Assembly: GCF_000218235.1 (NCBI RefSeq)
Contig: NZ_GL945017.1
Span: 2,005,775 to 2,069,774, forward strand
DNA: 64,000 nt
Direction: 5' to 3'
Origin: Hallella multisaccharivorax DSM 17128
GTDB taxonomy: Bacteria; Bacteroidota; Bacteroidia; Bacteroidales; Bacteroidaceae
Numbering within the stretch: position 1 is the stretch's first letter; each line of letters opens with the position of its first letter. The notes beneath the pieces are model-generated. The model was not told where the DNA came from. It saw only the letters and a list, made by a program, of their open reading frames with translations, and did not search any database. Positions 43,988-52,051 of this stretch are shown piece by piece. A program made the translations under genes and the position numbers.

Positions 43988-46900
43988 TTAAAAGGTTACT
44001 TTAACGCCAGCGTTGAAAATTCTCATTTGAGGATATGTCTGCACATCCGTATCATTTGTCTCAGGGTCTACATATTTCAATTTATCAATAGTAAAAAGAT
44101 TATAACCACCCACATAGATTCTACAGTTGGTGATACCTACCGATCCAAGCCAGTTCTTTGGCAATGTATAACCAATTTCTATATTTTTTAGTCGCAAAAA
44201 CGAAGCATTCTTATGCCAAAAGTCAGCATCACCGTAACGAGTACCTAAACGGGGCCACTGGGCATCAGGATTATCTAACGTCCAAGCTTTCTTGGCTGCA
44301 TCCTCATCAACATTACTGAAGTTGTAGTCAATAAGGGGTGCGTAGTAAAACTTAGCACGAGCCTGCCCTTGAAGTAACATCATAAAATCTAAATTCTTCC
44401 ACTGGGCATTAAACGTTAGACCGAAAACTATCTGAGGTACTGTAGTAAGATCACAACGTGTACGGTCGTAAGTATCTATCTTGCCATTTCCATCGATATC
44501 CTCATAAATAAATTGTCCGAGTGTCGCACCGCTGTATGACGGGTATTTCTGAAGATCGTCTTCCGTACGATAAATGCCAATGACATGATAGTAGAGTCCT
44601 GAGCCCATCGGATGACCTGTCTGCTGCAGATATTGATGCTTCTCATCGTATGGCGTCTCATCCATGAACTTAATCTTGTTCTTTGCATACAGGAAGTTGC
44701 CTGTAATGCTATACAAGAAATCACCGTTGACGCGATTGCGATGAGAGAGTTGTAGCTCTAATCCTCCATTATTGACCTTACCGATATTCTCATCCGGAAG
44801 ATTTGTCAAACCTGTATAGGTAGGCACAGAGGCATTACGTGTAACCAGAATATTGGAGCGAGAAGTGTGGAAAAATTCAAGTTCCCATGAGAGCTTGCTA
44901 TTCCATAGGTCACCATCAATACCAATGTTCCAAGTCTTGGCGACTTCCCAGGTTACGTTAGGGTTACCCACTATGCCAGGAATAATAATATTAGCATCAG
45001 CACCGCCAAATTGTGATTTATAAGAGTCTGAAGATGTATAGCTATAAGTAGTCAGATACTGGAAGGCAGCGATATTATCATTACCTTGCTCCCCATAAGA
45101 GGCACGCAACTTGAGGTTTGTTAGCCAATTGCCACATGCGTTCTTAATAAATGGTTCTTCGGACAGTCGCCATCCTGCAGACACTCCTGGGAAGAAACCC
45201 CATCTATGACCTTTTGCAAAGTTCTCCGAACCATCCCAGCGACAAATAAACGATACCATGTAACGGCTAAGGAAATCATAATTGAACCTACCAAAAAAGC
45301 TACGGCGTGCAGTTTCTGTAGCACTTCCGGTGTTTTTCCAGTATTCGTGGTTAGCGGATCCTGCAAATATCTCATCCAAAGCATCTGATCCGAAACGTGA
45401 TCGTCCGGCAGAAAAGCGGTCAATACGGTACTTGCTCTGCTCCGCACCGAGCATAACCGCAATATGATGGGCCTTTGAGAAGATATGATCATAATTGGCC
45501 TGAGCATTGAGTGTCAATCTGTGCCAGCCACGATAGTATTCGTCAAGAGCAGGTGAAGACCAATAAGAATTAGTCATTTCCGTAAACGACTGAGACACCT
45601 CATCATATGACCAGTACTGCCATGGTGTCTTCCAGCTCTTCTCGAATGAATTATTCTTATCATAAGCCATGTGCCCTTCTAATGAGAGACCGCTAATCCA
45701 TTTATCGAGATCTATCTTACCATTTAATGTAGTATTGAGAGAATGAATCTTTGTTCTATCGTATCCTGTAAGATCCTGAACCATGACGACAGGATTGAGA
45801 CCGCCACGCAAACGTCCGTCTGGGAAGTAAGCTGCACCTGTTGGCTTTGCCCTATACGTCACATAGAAGATTCCATAATCATCACTGGGAAATGCTGAGT
45901 AGTTTTTGTTCTGCTCACGAGCCGAAATATCAAAACCAATCTGTAACCAGTCCGTAACATTAAAATCAATATTGGAGCGCAGATTATATTGGATGTAATT
46001 TGTGGCACTCTTTCTATAGATTCCGTCCTGATACTGTCCTTCTATTGATGTAAAGTACTTGAAATGATCTGTGCCACCACGCGCTGTGACTCCATACTTA
46101 TGTTGTAGTGAAACTGGCTTGATGACTTCGTCATACCAATCTGTATTCGGATACATAATTGGATCAGACCCATCAGCATATTTCTGTATCATCTCATCAG
46201 TATATGATTGTGGATCTCCCTCAATAGCCTGATCGGCATTGACCGCCTTAGCAAAAGTAACTGCGTCAGCCATTTTCGGCAGACGGGTGGGCTGCTGCAT
46301 ACCCATATCGTATGAGAACTGAATTGTAGGCTTTGCACTTTTCATGCCGCGCTTAGTTGTAACGAGTATGACACCATTGGCAGACCGAGAACCGTAAATA
46401 GCTGCACTTGCATCCTTCAATACCGTAACACTCTCAATTTCATCACCTGAGAGCCGACTGAACTCATCGCCGCGACCGGCTATACCATCAATAATAATCA
46501 GCGGACTATTGTCACCAAGAGTACTACGACCACGAATATACATGACGGCATCATCTCTTCCCGGCTCGCCTGAACGATTATTAATGATGACACCAGATAG
46601 ACGTCCAGCAAGCCCTTGAGAGAGGTTGACAGATGAGTTAGCCTCCAATGCTTTACCACTGGTGCTTGTTGTAGAGCCTGTTAACGTTACTTTCCGTTGT
46701 GTGCCGTAGCCGACAGCTACCACCTCATTGAGTTCGTTCACTTCATCTGTCAAGGTGATATCCAACCTATCATTTCCATGAATGGCGACCTCACGTGTTC
46801 GAAATCCGACATATGTCACGCGAACGACACCATTTGACGGTACATCATCAAGAATGTAGTTGCCATTGATGTCAGTAATAGTACCAGATTCAGAACCTTT

Positions 46901-47314
46901 TACCATAACCGTGGCACCAACAATCGGTTCACCATTATCGTCTGTGACATTCCCCTTCAGTGTCCGGCGAGTAGCCTTGTCTTTTTTTTGCCCCTGCTGT
47001 TGCTCCTTTGCAGATTTAGGGCTGATAATGATTGACTTGCTGCGGATAACGTAGTCTACTCCCTGTCCCTCCAATATCTGGGCTACCACCTCACTGATAG
47101 GTTTGTTATTAGCAGTTACACTGACAAGTCTGCTACCTTTAATATCTTTGCTGTTGTACACAAAAGAATAGCCAGAATTCTTTTGCAGCTGGCTCATGGC
47201 TGTAGTAACAGATACATTACGCAACGACAGCGTAATACGCTGTGCTCTGACCGAAACAGCTATGCTCAACAGGAATGAAGACACAAAGACCGCTTTGCTT
47301 AAGAATAAATTCAT
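43988..47314 (-). CDS. SusC/RagA family transporter with STN signalling domain
   Basis: The 1108-residue protein has a signal peptide ending VRAQ, then an STN domain at about 28-98 (SLRNVSVTTAMSQL, SGYSFVYNSKDI). A carboxypeptidase-like domain follows at about 115-195, then the plug (LNEVVAVGYGTQRKVTLTG, IDGIAGRGDEFS, DASAAIYGSRSANGVIL) and beta-barrel. The STN domain contacts the FecR protein encoded next to it, so occupied transporter signals to the sigma factor. The substrate is probably a peptidoglycan fragment or a GlcNAc-containing glycan, judged from the rest of the operon. Confidence 0.95.
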   Translation of the reverse strand: MNLFLSKAVFVSSFLLSIAVSVRAQRITLSLRNVSVTTAMSQLQKNSGYSFVYNSKDIKGSRLVSVTANNKPISEVVAQILEGQGVDYVIRSKSIIISPKSAKEQQQGQKKDKATRRTLKGNVTDDNGEPIVGATVMVKGSESGTITDINGNYILDDVPSNGVVRVTYVGFRTREVAIHGNDRLDITLTDEVNELNEVVAVGYGTQRKVTLTGSTTSTSGKALEANSSVNLSQGLAGRLSGVIINNRSGEPGRDDAVMYIRGRSTLGDNSPLIIIDGIAGRGDEFSRLSGDEIESVTVLKDASAAIYGSRSANGVILVTTKRGMKSAKPTIQFSYDMGMQQPTRLPKMADAVTFAKAVNADQAIEGDPQSYTDEMIQKYADGSDPIMYPNTDWYDEVIKPVSLQHKYGVTARGGTDHFKYFTSIEGQYQDGIYRKSATNYIQYNLRSNIDFNVTDWLQIGFDISAREQNKNYSAFPSDDYGIFYVTYRAKPTGAAYFPDGRLRGGLNPVVMVQDLTGYDRTKIHSLNTTLNGKIDLDKWISGLSLEGHMAYDKNNSFEKSWKTPWQYWSYDEVSQSFTEMTNSYWSSPALDEYYRGWHRLTLNAQANYDHIFSKAHHIAVMLGAEQSKYRIDRFSAGRSRFGSDALDEIFAGSANHEYWKNTGSATETARRSFFGRFNYDFLSRYMVSFICRWDGSENFAKGHRWGFFPGVSAGWRLSEEPFIKNACGNWLTNLKLRASYGEQGNDNIAAFQYLTTYSYTSSDSYKSQFGGADANIIIPGIVGNPNVTWEVAKTWNIGIDGDLWNSKLSWELEFFHTSRSNILVTRNASVPTYTGLTNLPDENIGKVNNGGLELQLSHRNRVNGDFLYSITGNFLYAKNKIKFMDETPYDEKHQYLQQTGHPMGSGLYYHVIGIYRTEDDLQKYPSYSGATLGQFIYEDIDGNGKIDTYDRTRCDLTTVPQIVFGLTFNAQWKNLDFMMLLQGQARAKFYYAPLIDYNFSNVDEDAAKKAWTLDNPDAQWPRLGTRYGDADFWHKNASFLRLKNIEIGYTLPKNWLGSVGITNCRIYVGGYNLFTIDKLKYVDPETNDTDVQTYPQMRIFNAGVKVTF

Positions 47315-47465
47315 AGTTTGTTTTTAAGTTATAGATAATCTAAGTCTTTCTTTGCCAATGAAGGCATTCTGCACCAGCCTGACTACGAATAGTTACGACT
47401 GGCCGACTCTAAAAATAATTAGTTTTTTCATAATGGTCTTGTTTTAAGTTATAAGTAAGTTGATA

Positions 47466-48446
47466 TTAATAAATTAAGAGCCCTTTTTTCGTACGTTTAT
47501 ACTTTAATGATTTTGTGGTGGCAAGACTATTCAATACATCGGTAATACTATTAACGCTTCGGTCAAAAGTACCATAGTAACGTCTTTCTGCAGCATTAGC
47601 TGTTACGGTAATCCTTACGCCATAATAGCGCTGCAACTGTAAGGCTATCTGTGAGAGCGGCATGTCATTAAAGATAATTTTATTGAGACTTGCCTTACCT
47701 CCCGTACAAATCTGACTCTTGTCGACAATCACCTTGCCCGTTGCCTTATCAATAAAGGCCACATCACCTGCCTTCATAAAGACATCGTCCTCACTTCTGA
47801 CATAGTTATGTAGCGACAGTTCTCCTTCATCGAGCCTAACATTCATTGAGCTTTCTTCAGGATAATCGCGGACCGTAAACTTTGTACCCAAATCCGTGAT
47901 CTGCATATGCTTCGTGTTGATGATAAATGGCAGGTTGGCATTGTGCTTTACCCGGATATATCCCTCACCAATCATAGATATCATACGGTCAGTAACACCA
48001 TAACCACGGGTATAAGACAATTTAGATGCCGAGTTTAAAGTTATTTGCGTGCCATCAGGTAGAGTAAAGTCAAGCATTGAGCCATCGGGTACTGAGAGTA
48101 CAATTACTTGTTCCATCTGGGCGGACTGGCGATGTCTCATTAACAAAGTGGGAAGAGTTGCAATGAGCAAAATTGCAACAGCTGCGACTAACCACCAAAG
48201 CCGAGTCCGTTTGGGGTTCACAACACCTACGTATTGCTTAAAGCGTGAATATGCTGCATTCTCATTGTATGAAGTTGCATCATTGATAACATTTGTAGAA
48301 AGTGAAATGTCCATTATACGCCTAACCTCATCACGCTGGGCTGAAGAGGCTTTAGCGTAGTTTCTAAGGGTTTCAAAATCTTCATGATTAATGATGCCCT
48401 CAACATATTCTTCTACCAACCGGTATATGTCAAGACCTGTTCCCAT
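47466..48446 (-). CDS. FecR family anti-sigma factor
   Basis: The 326-residue membrane protein has a cytoplasmic N-domain of about 80 residues, a membrane helix near 83-102 (WWLVAAVAILLIATLPTLL), and a periplasmic FecR domain with VPDGSMLDFTLPDGTQITLNS and DLGTKFTVRDYPE. The C-terminal part resembles the STN-type DUF4974 domain (NKIIFNDMPLSQIALQLQRYYGV). It holds the ECF sigma factor encoded upstream until the SusC transporter signals ligand. Confidence 0.92.
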   Translation of the reverse strand: MGTGLDIYRLVEEYVEGIINHEDFETLRNYAKASSAQRDEVRRIMDISLSTNVINDATSYNENAAYSRFKQYVGVVNPKRTRLWWLVAAVAILLIATLPTLLMRHRQSAQMEQVIVLSVPDGSMLDFTLPDGTQITLNSASKLSYTRGYGVTDRMISMIGEGYIRVKHNANLPFIINTKHMQITDLGTKFTVRDYPEESSMNVRLDEGELSLHNYVRSEDDVFMKAGDVAFIDKATGKVIVDKSQICTGGKASLNKIIFNDMPLSQIALQLQRYYGVRITVTANAAERRYYGTFDRSVNSITDVLNSLATTKSLKYKRTKKGLLIY

Positions 48447-48499
48447 TCAGTTATAAGTACAAATTTCTGAATGAGAGGGTAGCCAAAATAAGAAAAAAA

Positions 48500-49105
48500 T
48501 TAATTCAGAATTTCTTCAATAACCATAACCCAAAAAAGCAGATACTTTGCCATATCTGAAGATAACTGACGCAAGGCCTTCTTCATGTGGTATTTAACTG
48601 TATCTATGGATATGCCAAGTTCCGAAGCTATTTCTGAATACTTTTTATTTTCAACACGACTTAACATAAATACATTACGGCACTCTTCTGGCAGACGCTC
48701 AACAGCTTCGTGCAGTTTTTCCGTGAATTCTTTCTCAAGTAGTAACCCCAACGGGTGACTTTCATCATCTGTTAGATAGACAAGAAAATCGACGTCCTCC
48801 TGGGCTGAAATATTTATATTGCGACTCTGCATACGCCATGCGAGCGACTTGAGGTACTTGAGACACTGGTTACGTACGGCACCAATTAAAAATGCACGCA
48901 ACTCATGAATCTCAACAATTTCGCGGCGATTCCATAAATCAAACATAACATCGTCTACTATCTCTTCCACCTTACCATGATCGCCAACAATTTGATATGC
49001 AAAACGACACAGTAACTCGTAATAATGATTGTAAAGCCACTTGAAAGACTTCAAGTTACCTTCTCGAATTTGGTCAATGAGAATATTATCGTTCAAATAT
49101 TGCAT
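48500..49105 (-). CDS. ECF sigma-70 factor (FecI-like)
   Basis: The start at 49105 (MQYLNDNILIDQIREG) gives 201 residues; a longer frame begins with TTG at 49168. Region 2 is at about 20-90 (FKWLYNHYYELLCRFAYQIV, VDDVMFDLWNR), region 4 at about 125-185 (LPEECRNVFMLSRVENKKYS, IAxELGISIDTVKYHM). It is the first gene of the amino-sugar locus and with FecR and the STN-SusC forms a trans-envelope switch. Confidence 0.92.
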   Translation of the reverse strand: MQYLNDNILIDQIREGNLKSFKWLYNHYYELLCRFAYQIVGDHGKVEEIVDDVMFDLWNRREIVEIHELRAFLIGAVRNQCLKYLKSLAWRMQSRNINISAQEDVDFLVYLTDDESHPLGLLLEKEFTEKLHEAVERLPEECRNVFMLSRVENKKYSEIASELGISIDTVKYHMKKALRQLSSDMAKYLLFWVMVIEEILN

Positions 49106-49268
49106 ACAGTATGATGATGTCTGAAATGATCTATCCAAAGTAAAGAGCATTTTCTTCCTCAGAAACAAGCAATGCGGCTAAATCGATGTGTAAGAGAAAG
49201 GCTAACAGCTGAAACGGAAATGTAGAGATACAGGATGGATACCCAATGATTGTATCAGAAATAGATTG

Positions 49269-49679
49269 TTAGTGGCGGGCCTCTTCCAATCCTTGCACCA
49301 GGGTGTCACCTTCTGAGACCAGAAACTTCACGCGCACGATGTGCCCCACATCCGTACTCCCGCTACGCTTCAGATGGCGGGTCTTGCCATAGACAAGGGT
49401 GTCGCGCTGAGAGGGATAGCTGATGAGCTGAACCCTCTTGTCCGTACTGCCCTGCCCTATATAGAAAATATCCGTACTATCCTTGGCATTCATCAACAAT
49501 GCGTGTCTGGCACGCACCTTGCGATTGAGCGCGGCCGTGTCAACGGGAGCGAAGACAGAGGCGGCCACCGTATCGCCAGGATCCTGCTTCGGTGCCATCC
49601 TGCAAGAAGATAACAACGAGACTCCAGCGCCCATCATCATGGACAGAAACAAGGATGAAAGTAACAGCTTCCTCATCAT
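49269..49679 (-). CDS. Small lipoprotein of unknown function
   Basis: The 136-residue protein has a signal peptide with lipobox LLSSC (Cys26). The body has a beta-rich part with IFYIGQGSTDKRVQLISYP and ends TLVQGLEEARH. No family was recognised. The start overlaps the stop of the serine dehydratase gene (49676-49679), so it is the second gene of that operon. A truncated near-identical copy lies at 33828-33976. Confidence 0.7.
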   Translation of the reverse strand: MMRKLLLSSLFLSMMMGAGVSLLSSCRMAPKQDPGDTVAASVFAPVDTAALNRKVRARHALLMNAKDSTDIFYIGQGSTDKRVQLISYPSQRDTLVYGKTRHLKRSGSTDVGHIVRVKFLVSEGDTLVQGLEEARH

Positions 49680-50881
49680 AATGCCGTTTTTTCATCTAAC
49701 ACAGGGCTTGCTACCTTTGCCAGACCACCTTCACCGGTTTCCTTATAGAGCGAGGGAAGGTCGTGCCCTGTCTGTTTCATCACCTCCACCACGCGGTCGA
49801 AACTCACGCGGTGCTTGCCGTCGGAGAAGGAGGCATAGAGATTGCAGTCGAGGGCGCGCGTCGCGGCAAAGGCATTGCGCTCAATACACGGGATCTGCAC
49901 CAGTCCACACACTGGGTCGCAGGTCATGCCTAGATGGTGCTCCAAGCCCATCTCCGCGGCATACTCTATCTGCGAGGGCGATCCGCCGAAAAGCTGGCAG
50001 GCCGCGGCCGACGCCATGGCACAAGCCACGCCGACCTCACCCTGACAACCGACGTCGGCACCTGAAATCGACGCGTTCTCCTTCACGATGTCGCCGATGA
50101 GCCCCGCCGTGGCAAGGGCATGCAGAATCTTTTCTTCAGAGAAATTGTGGCCTTTTGACAGATGATAGAGCACTGCCGGCAAGACGCCACAACTGCCGCA
50201 AGTCGGCGCCGTAACGATCGTGCCACCCGAAGCATTCTCCTCACTCACCGCCAGTGCATAGGCATAGACCAGCCCACGAGTCTGTAGCGTGGGCTTATAG
50301 CCCTTGGCCTTCACATAATAGATTGGGGCCTTGCGCTGTAGGTTCAGAGGACCGGGGAGCCGGCCTTCATGGTTGATACCACGCTCCACACTCGCTTCCA
50401 TGGCATGCCACACAGTGAGCAGCTCGTCCCAGAAATCAGGTTTCTCGCAGCGTTTCACATATTCCCAATAACCGCAACCGTTGTCATCACACCAGTCACG
50501 AATGTCGGCGAGATAGTGCAGATCGTACACATCCGGACTTTCAGGAAGCAACCCCATGGGGTGGTCACCTTCAGAGAGCGCCCCTCCACCGACGGAATAA
50601 ACAATCCAGTCGTTGATTTGCAGTCCATTGGGATGAAAAGGCAGAAACTCCTCCGGCCTCCATTCGATTTCTACATGTCCGGCAGGCTGGAGCACCTCCT
50701 CGATAGCCACGTCCGTCATGTGCCCTTTGCCAGTGGCAGCAAGGCTCCCGTATAGCGTGACATGAAAGTCGGTGATCTCCGGATGGGCTTTCAGATAAAT
50801 CTGCGCAGCCTTTTGCGGACCCATGGTGTGACTCGACGAGGGTCCTTTCCCGATGCGGTATATCTCTCTCAATGATTTCAT
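49676..50881 (-). CDS. sdaA: L-serine ammonia-lyase (iron-sulfur type)
   Basis: The 401-residue protein is the single-chain type with beta domain (about 1-140, starting SLREIYRIGKGPSSSHTMGP) and alpha domain (about 150-400). It deaminates serine to pyruvate using a 4Fe-4S cluster; cysteines in TAPTCGSCGVLP, MTCDPVCGLVQIPCIERN fit the cluster ligands. The -7 box TAATTTTG ends four bases before the ATG, so the message is nearly leaderless. Confidence 0.93.
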   Translation of the reverse strand: MKSLREIYRIGKGPSSSHTMGPQKAAQIYLKAHPEITDFHVTLYGSLAATGKGHMTDVAIEEVLQPAGHVEIEWRPEEFLPFHPNGLQINDWIVYSVGGGALSEGDHPMGLLPESPDVYDLHYLADIRDWCDDNGCGYWEYVKRCEKPDFWDELLTVWHAMEASVERGINHEGRLPGPLNLQRKAPIYYVKAKGYKPTLQTRGLVYAYALAVSEENASGGTIVTAPTCGSCGVLPAVLYHLSKGHNFSEEKILHALATAGLIGDIVKENASISGADVGCQGEVGVACAMASAAACQLFGGSPSQIEYAAEMGLEHHLGMTCDPVCGLVQIPCIERNAFAATRALDCNLYASFSDGKHRVSFDRVVEVMKQTGHDLPSLYKETGEGGLAKVASPVLDEKTAL

Positions 50882-50885
50882 ACGG

Positions 50886-50893
50886 CAAAATTA
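50886..50893 (-). promoter_or_regulatory. Promoter -7 box of sdaA, nearly leaderless
   Basis: TAATTTTG on the minus strand, then CCGT, then ATG. Transcription should start at or next to the start codon. Confidence 0.5.
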
Positions 50894-50956
50894 AGCATTT
50901 AATCTGACAAGACGTTAGCTTCGCGCAGAAATCTTCTGGAAACGCTCTGTCCAAAA

Positions 50957-51063
50957 ACCATTACGGCGCAAAGGCATTGCCTTTACGCCGTAATCGCACT
51001 CCCTCTACAGCGTAATCGCAACGCGTCTACGCCGTAATCGCAACGCCATTACGGCGTAGAGGG
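50957..51063. repeat. 22-bp tandem repeat array 3 (degenerate)
   Basis: About four to five units with core TACGCCGTAATCGCAA, more varied than the other arrays (CTACAGCGTAA, CACTCCC). Both ends carry the complementary ATTACGGCG, giving an inverted frame. It lies upstream of sdaA and downstream of the HMA protein gene. Confidence 0.8.
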
Positions 51064-51074
51064 AAACCGGTTAC

Positions 51075-51401
51075 TTACTTCTTGTATTTGCAGCAGGACG
51101 GAAGCTTGTTGTAGTCCTTGGCGGAGGCCTTGCACTTGTCAGTGTCGTGACCTGCGGCGGCCACAGCCTTCTCGATCTTAATGAGACTGGCCTTGCTGTC
51201 GTCAAAGACAACCGTGCACTCCTTCTTACCCTTATTCCAGACTGCAGACAGCACACCGGGCACAGTCTTGACGGCTTTCTGGATGCGCGCCTGGCACATC
51301 TCGCATTTGCCATCAGCCTTGAAAGTCTTCTTCACGGTTTTGGCCTGAGCTGAAACGCATAGTGCCATGGCGGCAACAAACATCAATGCAATTTTCTTCA
51401 T
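51075..51401 (-). CDS. Exported heavy-metal-associated (HMA) domain protein
   Basis: The 108-residue protein has a signal peptide ending AQAK. The HMA domain (about 25-90) has the metal site GKCEMCQAR in place of the usual GMTCxxC, so two cysteines (CEMC) are kept. The C-terminus has a further CC pair (PSCCKYKK). It is likely a periplasmic copper-binding protein. It is divergent from the HYC_CC_PP/Cus operon and shares the control region with it. Confidence 0.82.
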   Translation of the reverse strand: MKKIALMFVAAMALCVSAQAKTVKKTFKADGKCEMCQARIQKAVKTVPGVLSAVWNKGKKECTVVFDDSKASLIKIEKAVAAAGHDTDKCKASAKDYNKLPSCCKYKK

Positions 51402-51456
51402 CGTTATTTTCCTTTCGTTAAATACCTGGATCTTGTATTATCCATTAAATCGCCGG

Positions 51457-51464
51457 CAAAAATA
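51457..51464 (-). promoter_or_regulatory. Promoter -7 box of the HMA gene
   Basis: TATTTTTG on the minus strand, about 55 bases before the start codon; an AAAGGAAA ribosome-binding site lies just ahead of the ATG. Confidence 0.45.
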
Positions 51465-51507
51465 TAAAAAAAAGACAACCTGCCATAATTATTCCAATGA
51501 TTTTTGC

Positions 51508-51515
51508 TAATTTTG
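51508..51515 (+). promoter_or_regulatory. Promoter -7 box of the HYC_CC_PP/Cus operon
   Basis: TAATTTTG, transcription from about 51522, 55 bases before the start at 51570. Confidence 0.5.
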
Positions 51516-51569
51516 CAAACAATTAAGTCTAGCCGCTGCCTGTCAGCGGCAATAGGAGGGATTATTTAC

Positions 51570-51995
51570 ATGCGTCGCCGCACCAGCGCTTTCATCACCA
51601 TCCTGCTCTTTCTTATCTCGGTTTCGGGGTTGCAGGTCAGCGTTCATTACTGTGGTAATGAGCAGATGTTTGTTGCGGTCAATGGTGTGCCTGTCCATCA
51701 TTATTCCCATGAAAGCGGAGACTGCTGTCATGGCGGCAAGACCCGTTGCCCCGGCTGCCACAACCATTCCCACTATCTGAAAATACGGGCTCCGTTCTCC
51801 GTCGGTCAGGTGGTGAGTTTCCACCCCTGCCTGTCTGACAGTGGATGCCTGTACAGCGGTTTGGCCACCTTGTGGCCGTCCTGTCTGTGGCATGCTCAAA
51901 TGACCTCCTCACGCGCGTCTTATCATTACGTGCCCCCCGCACCGCCCGGATTGTTGACAGGGCCTCACGGCATGAGGGCACCACCCGTGGCGTGA
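51570..51995 (+). CDS. HYC_CC_PP family exported protein
   Basis: The start at 51570 follows a good ribosome-binding site (AGGAGGG) and gives 141 residues. After a signal segment (AFITILLFLISVSGLQVSV) come the family marks HYCG, GDCCHGGKTRCPGCHNHSH and PPAPPG. The many cysteine and histidine residues suggest binding of copper or a similar metal outside the cytoplasm. It stands directly before CusA, as in other Bacteroidota. The function is unknown; a metallochaperone role is inference. Confidence 0.75.
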   Translation: MRRRTSAFITILLFLISVSGLQVSVHYCGNEQMFVAVNGVPVHHYSHESGDCCHGGKTRCPGCHNHSHYLKIRAPFSVGQVVSFHPCLSDSGCLYSGLATLWPSCLWHAQMTSSRASYHYVPPAPPGLLTGPHGMRAPPVA

Positions 51996-52051
51996 GCCAC
52001 TTTCCCCACCCCGCACCCCACTCATCTTTTTTGTTTTTCAACTATAATCCC

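Noticed and set aside
51845-52051. N-terminal extension of the CusA frame
   Set aside because: The 69 extra residues overlap the HYC_CC_PP gene in another frame and do not resemble an RND N-terminus. The start at 52052 begins directly with the first membrane helix.
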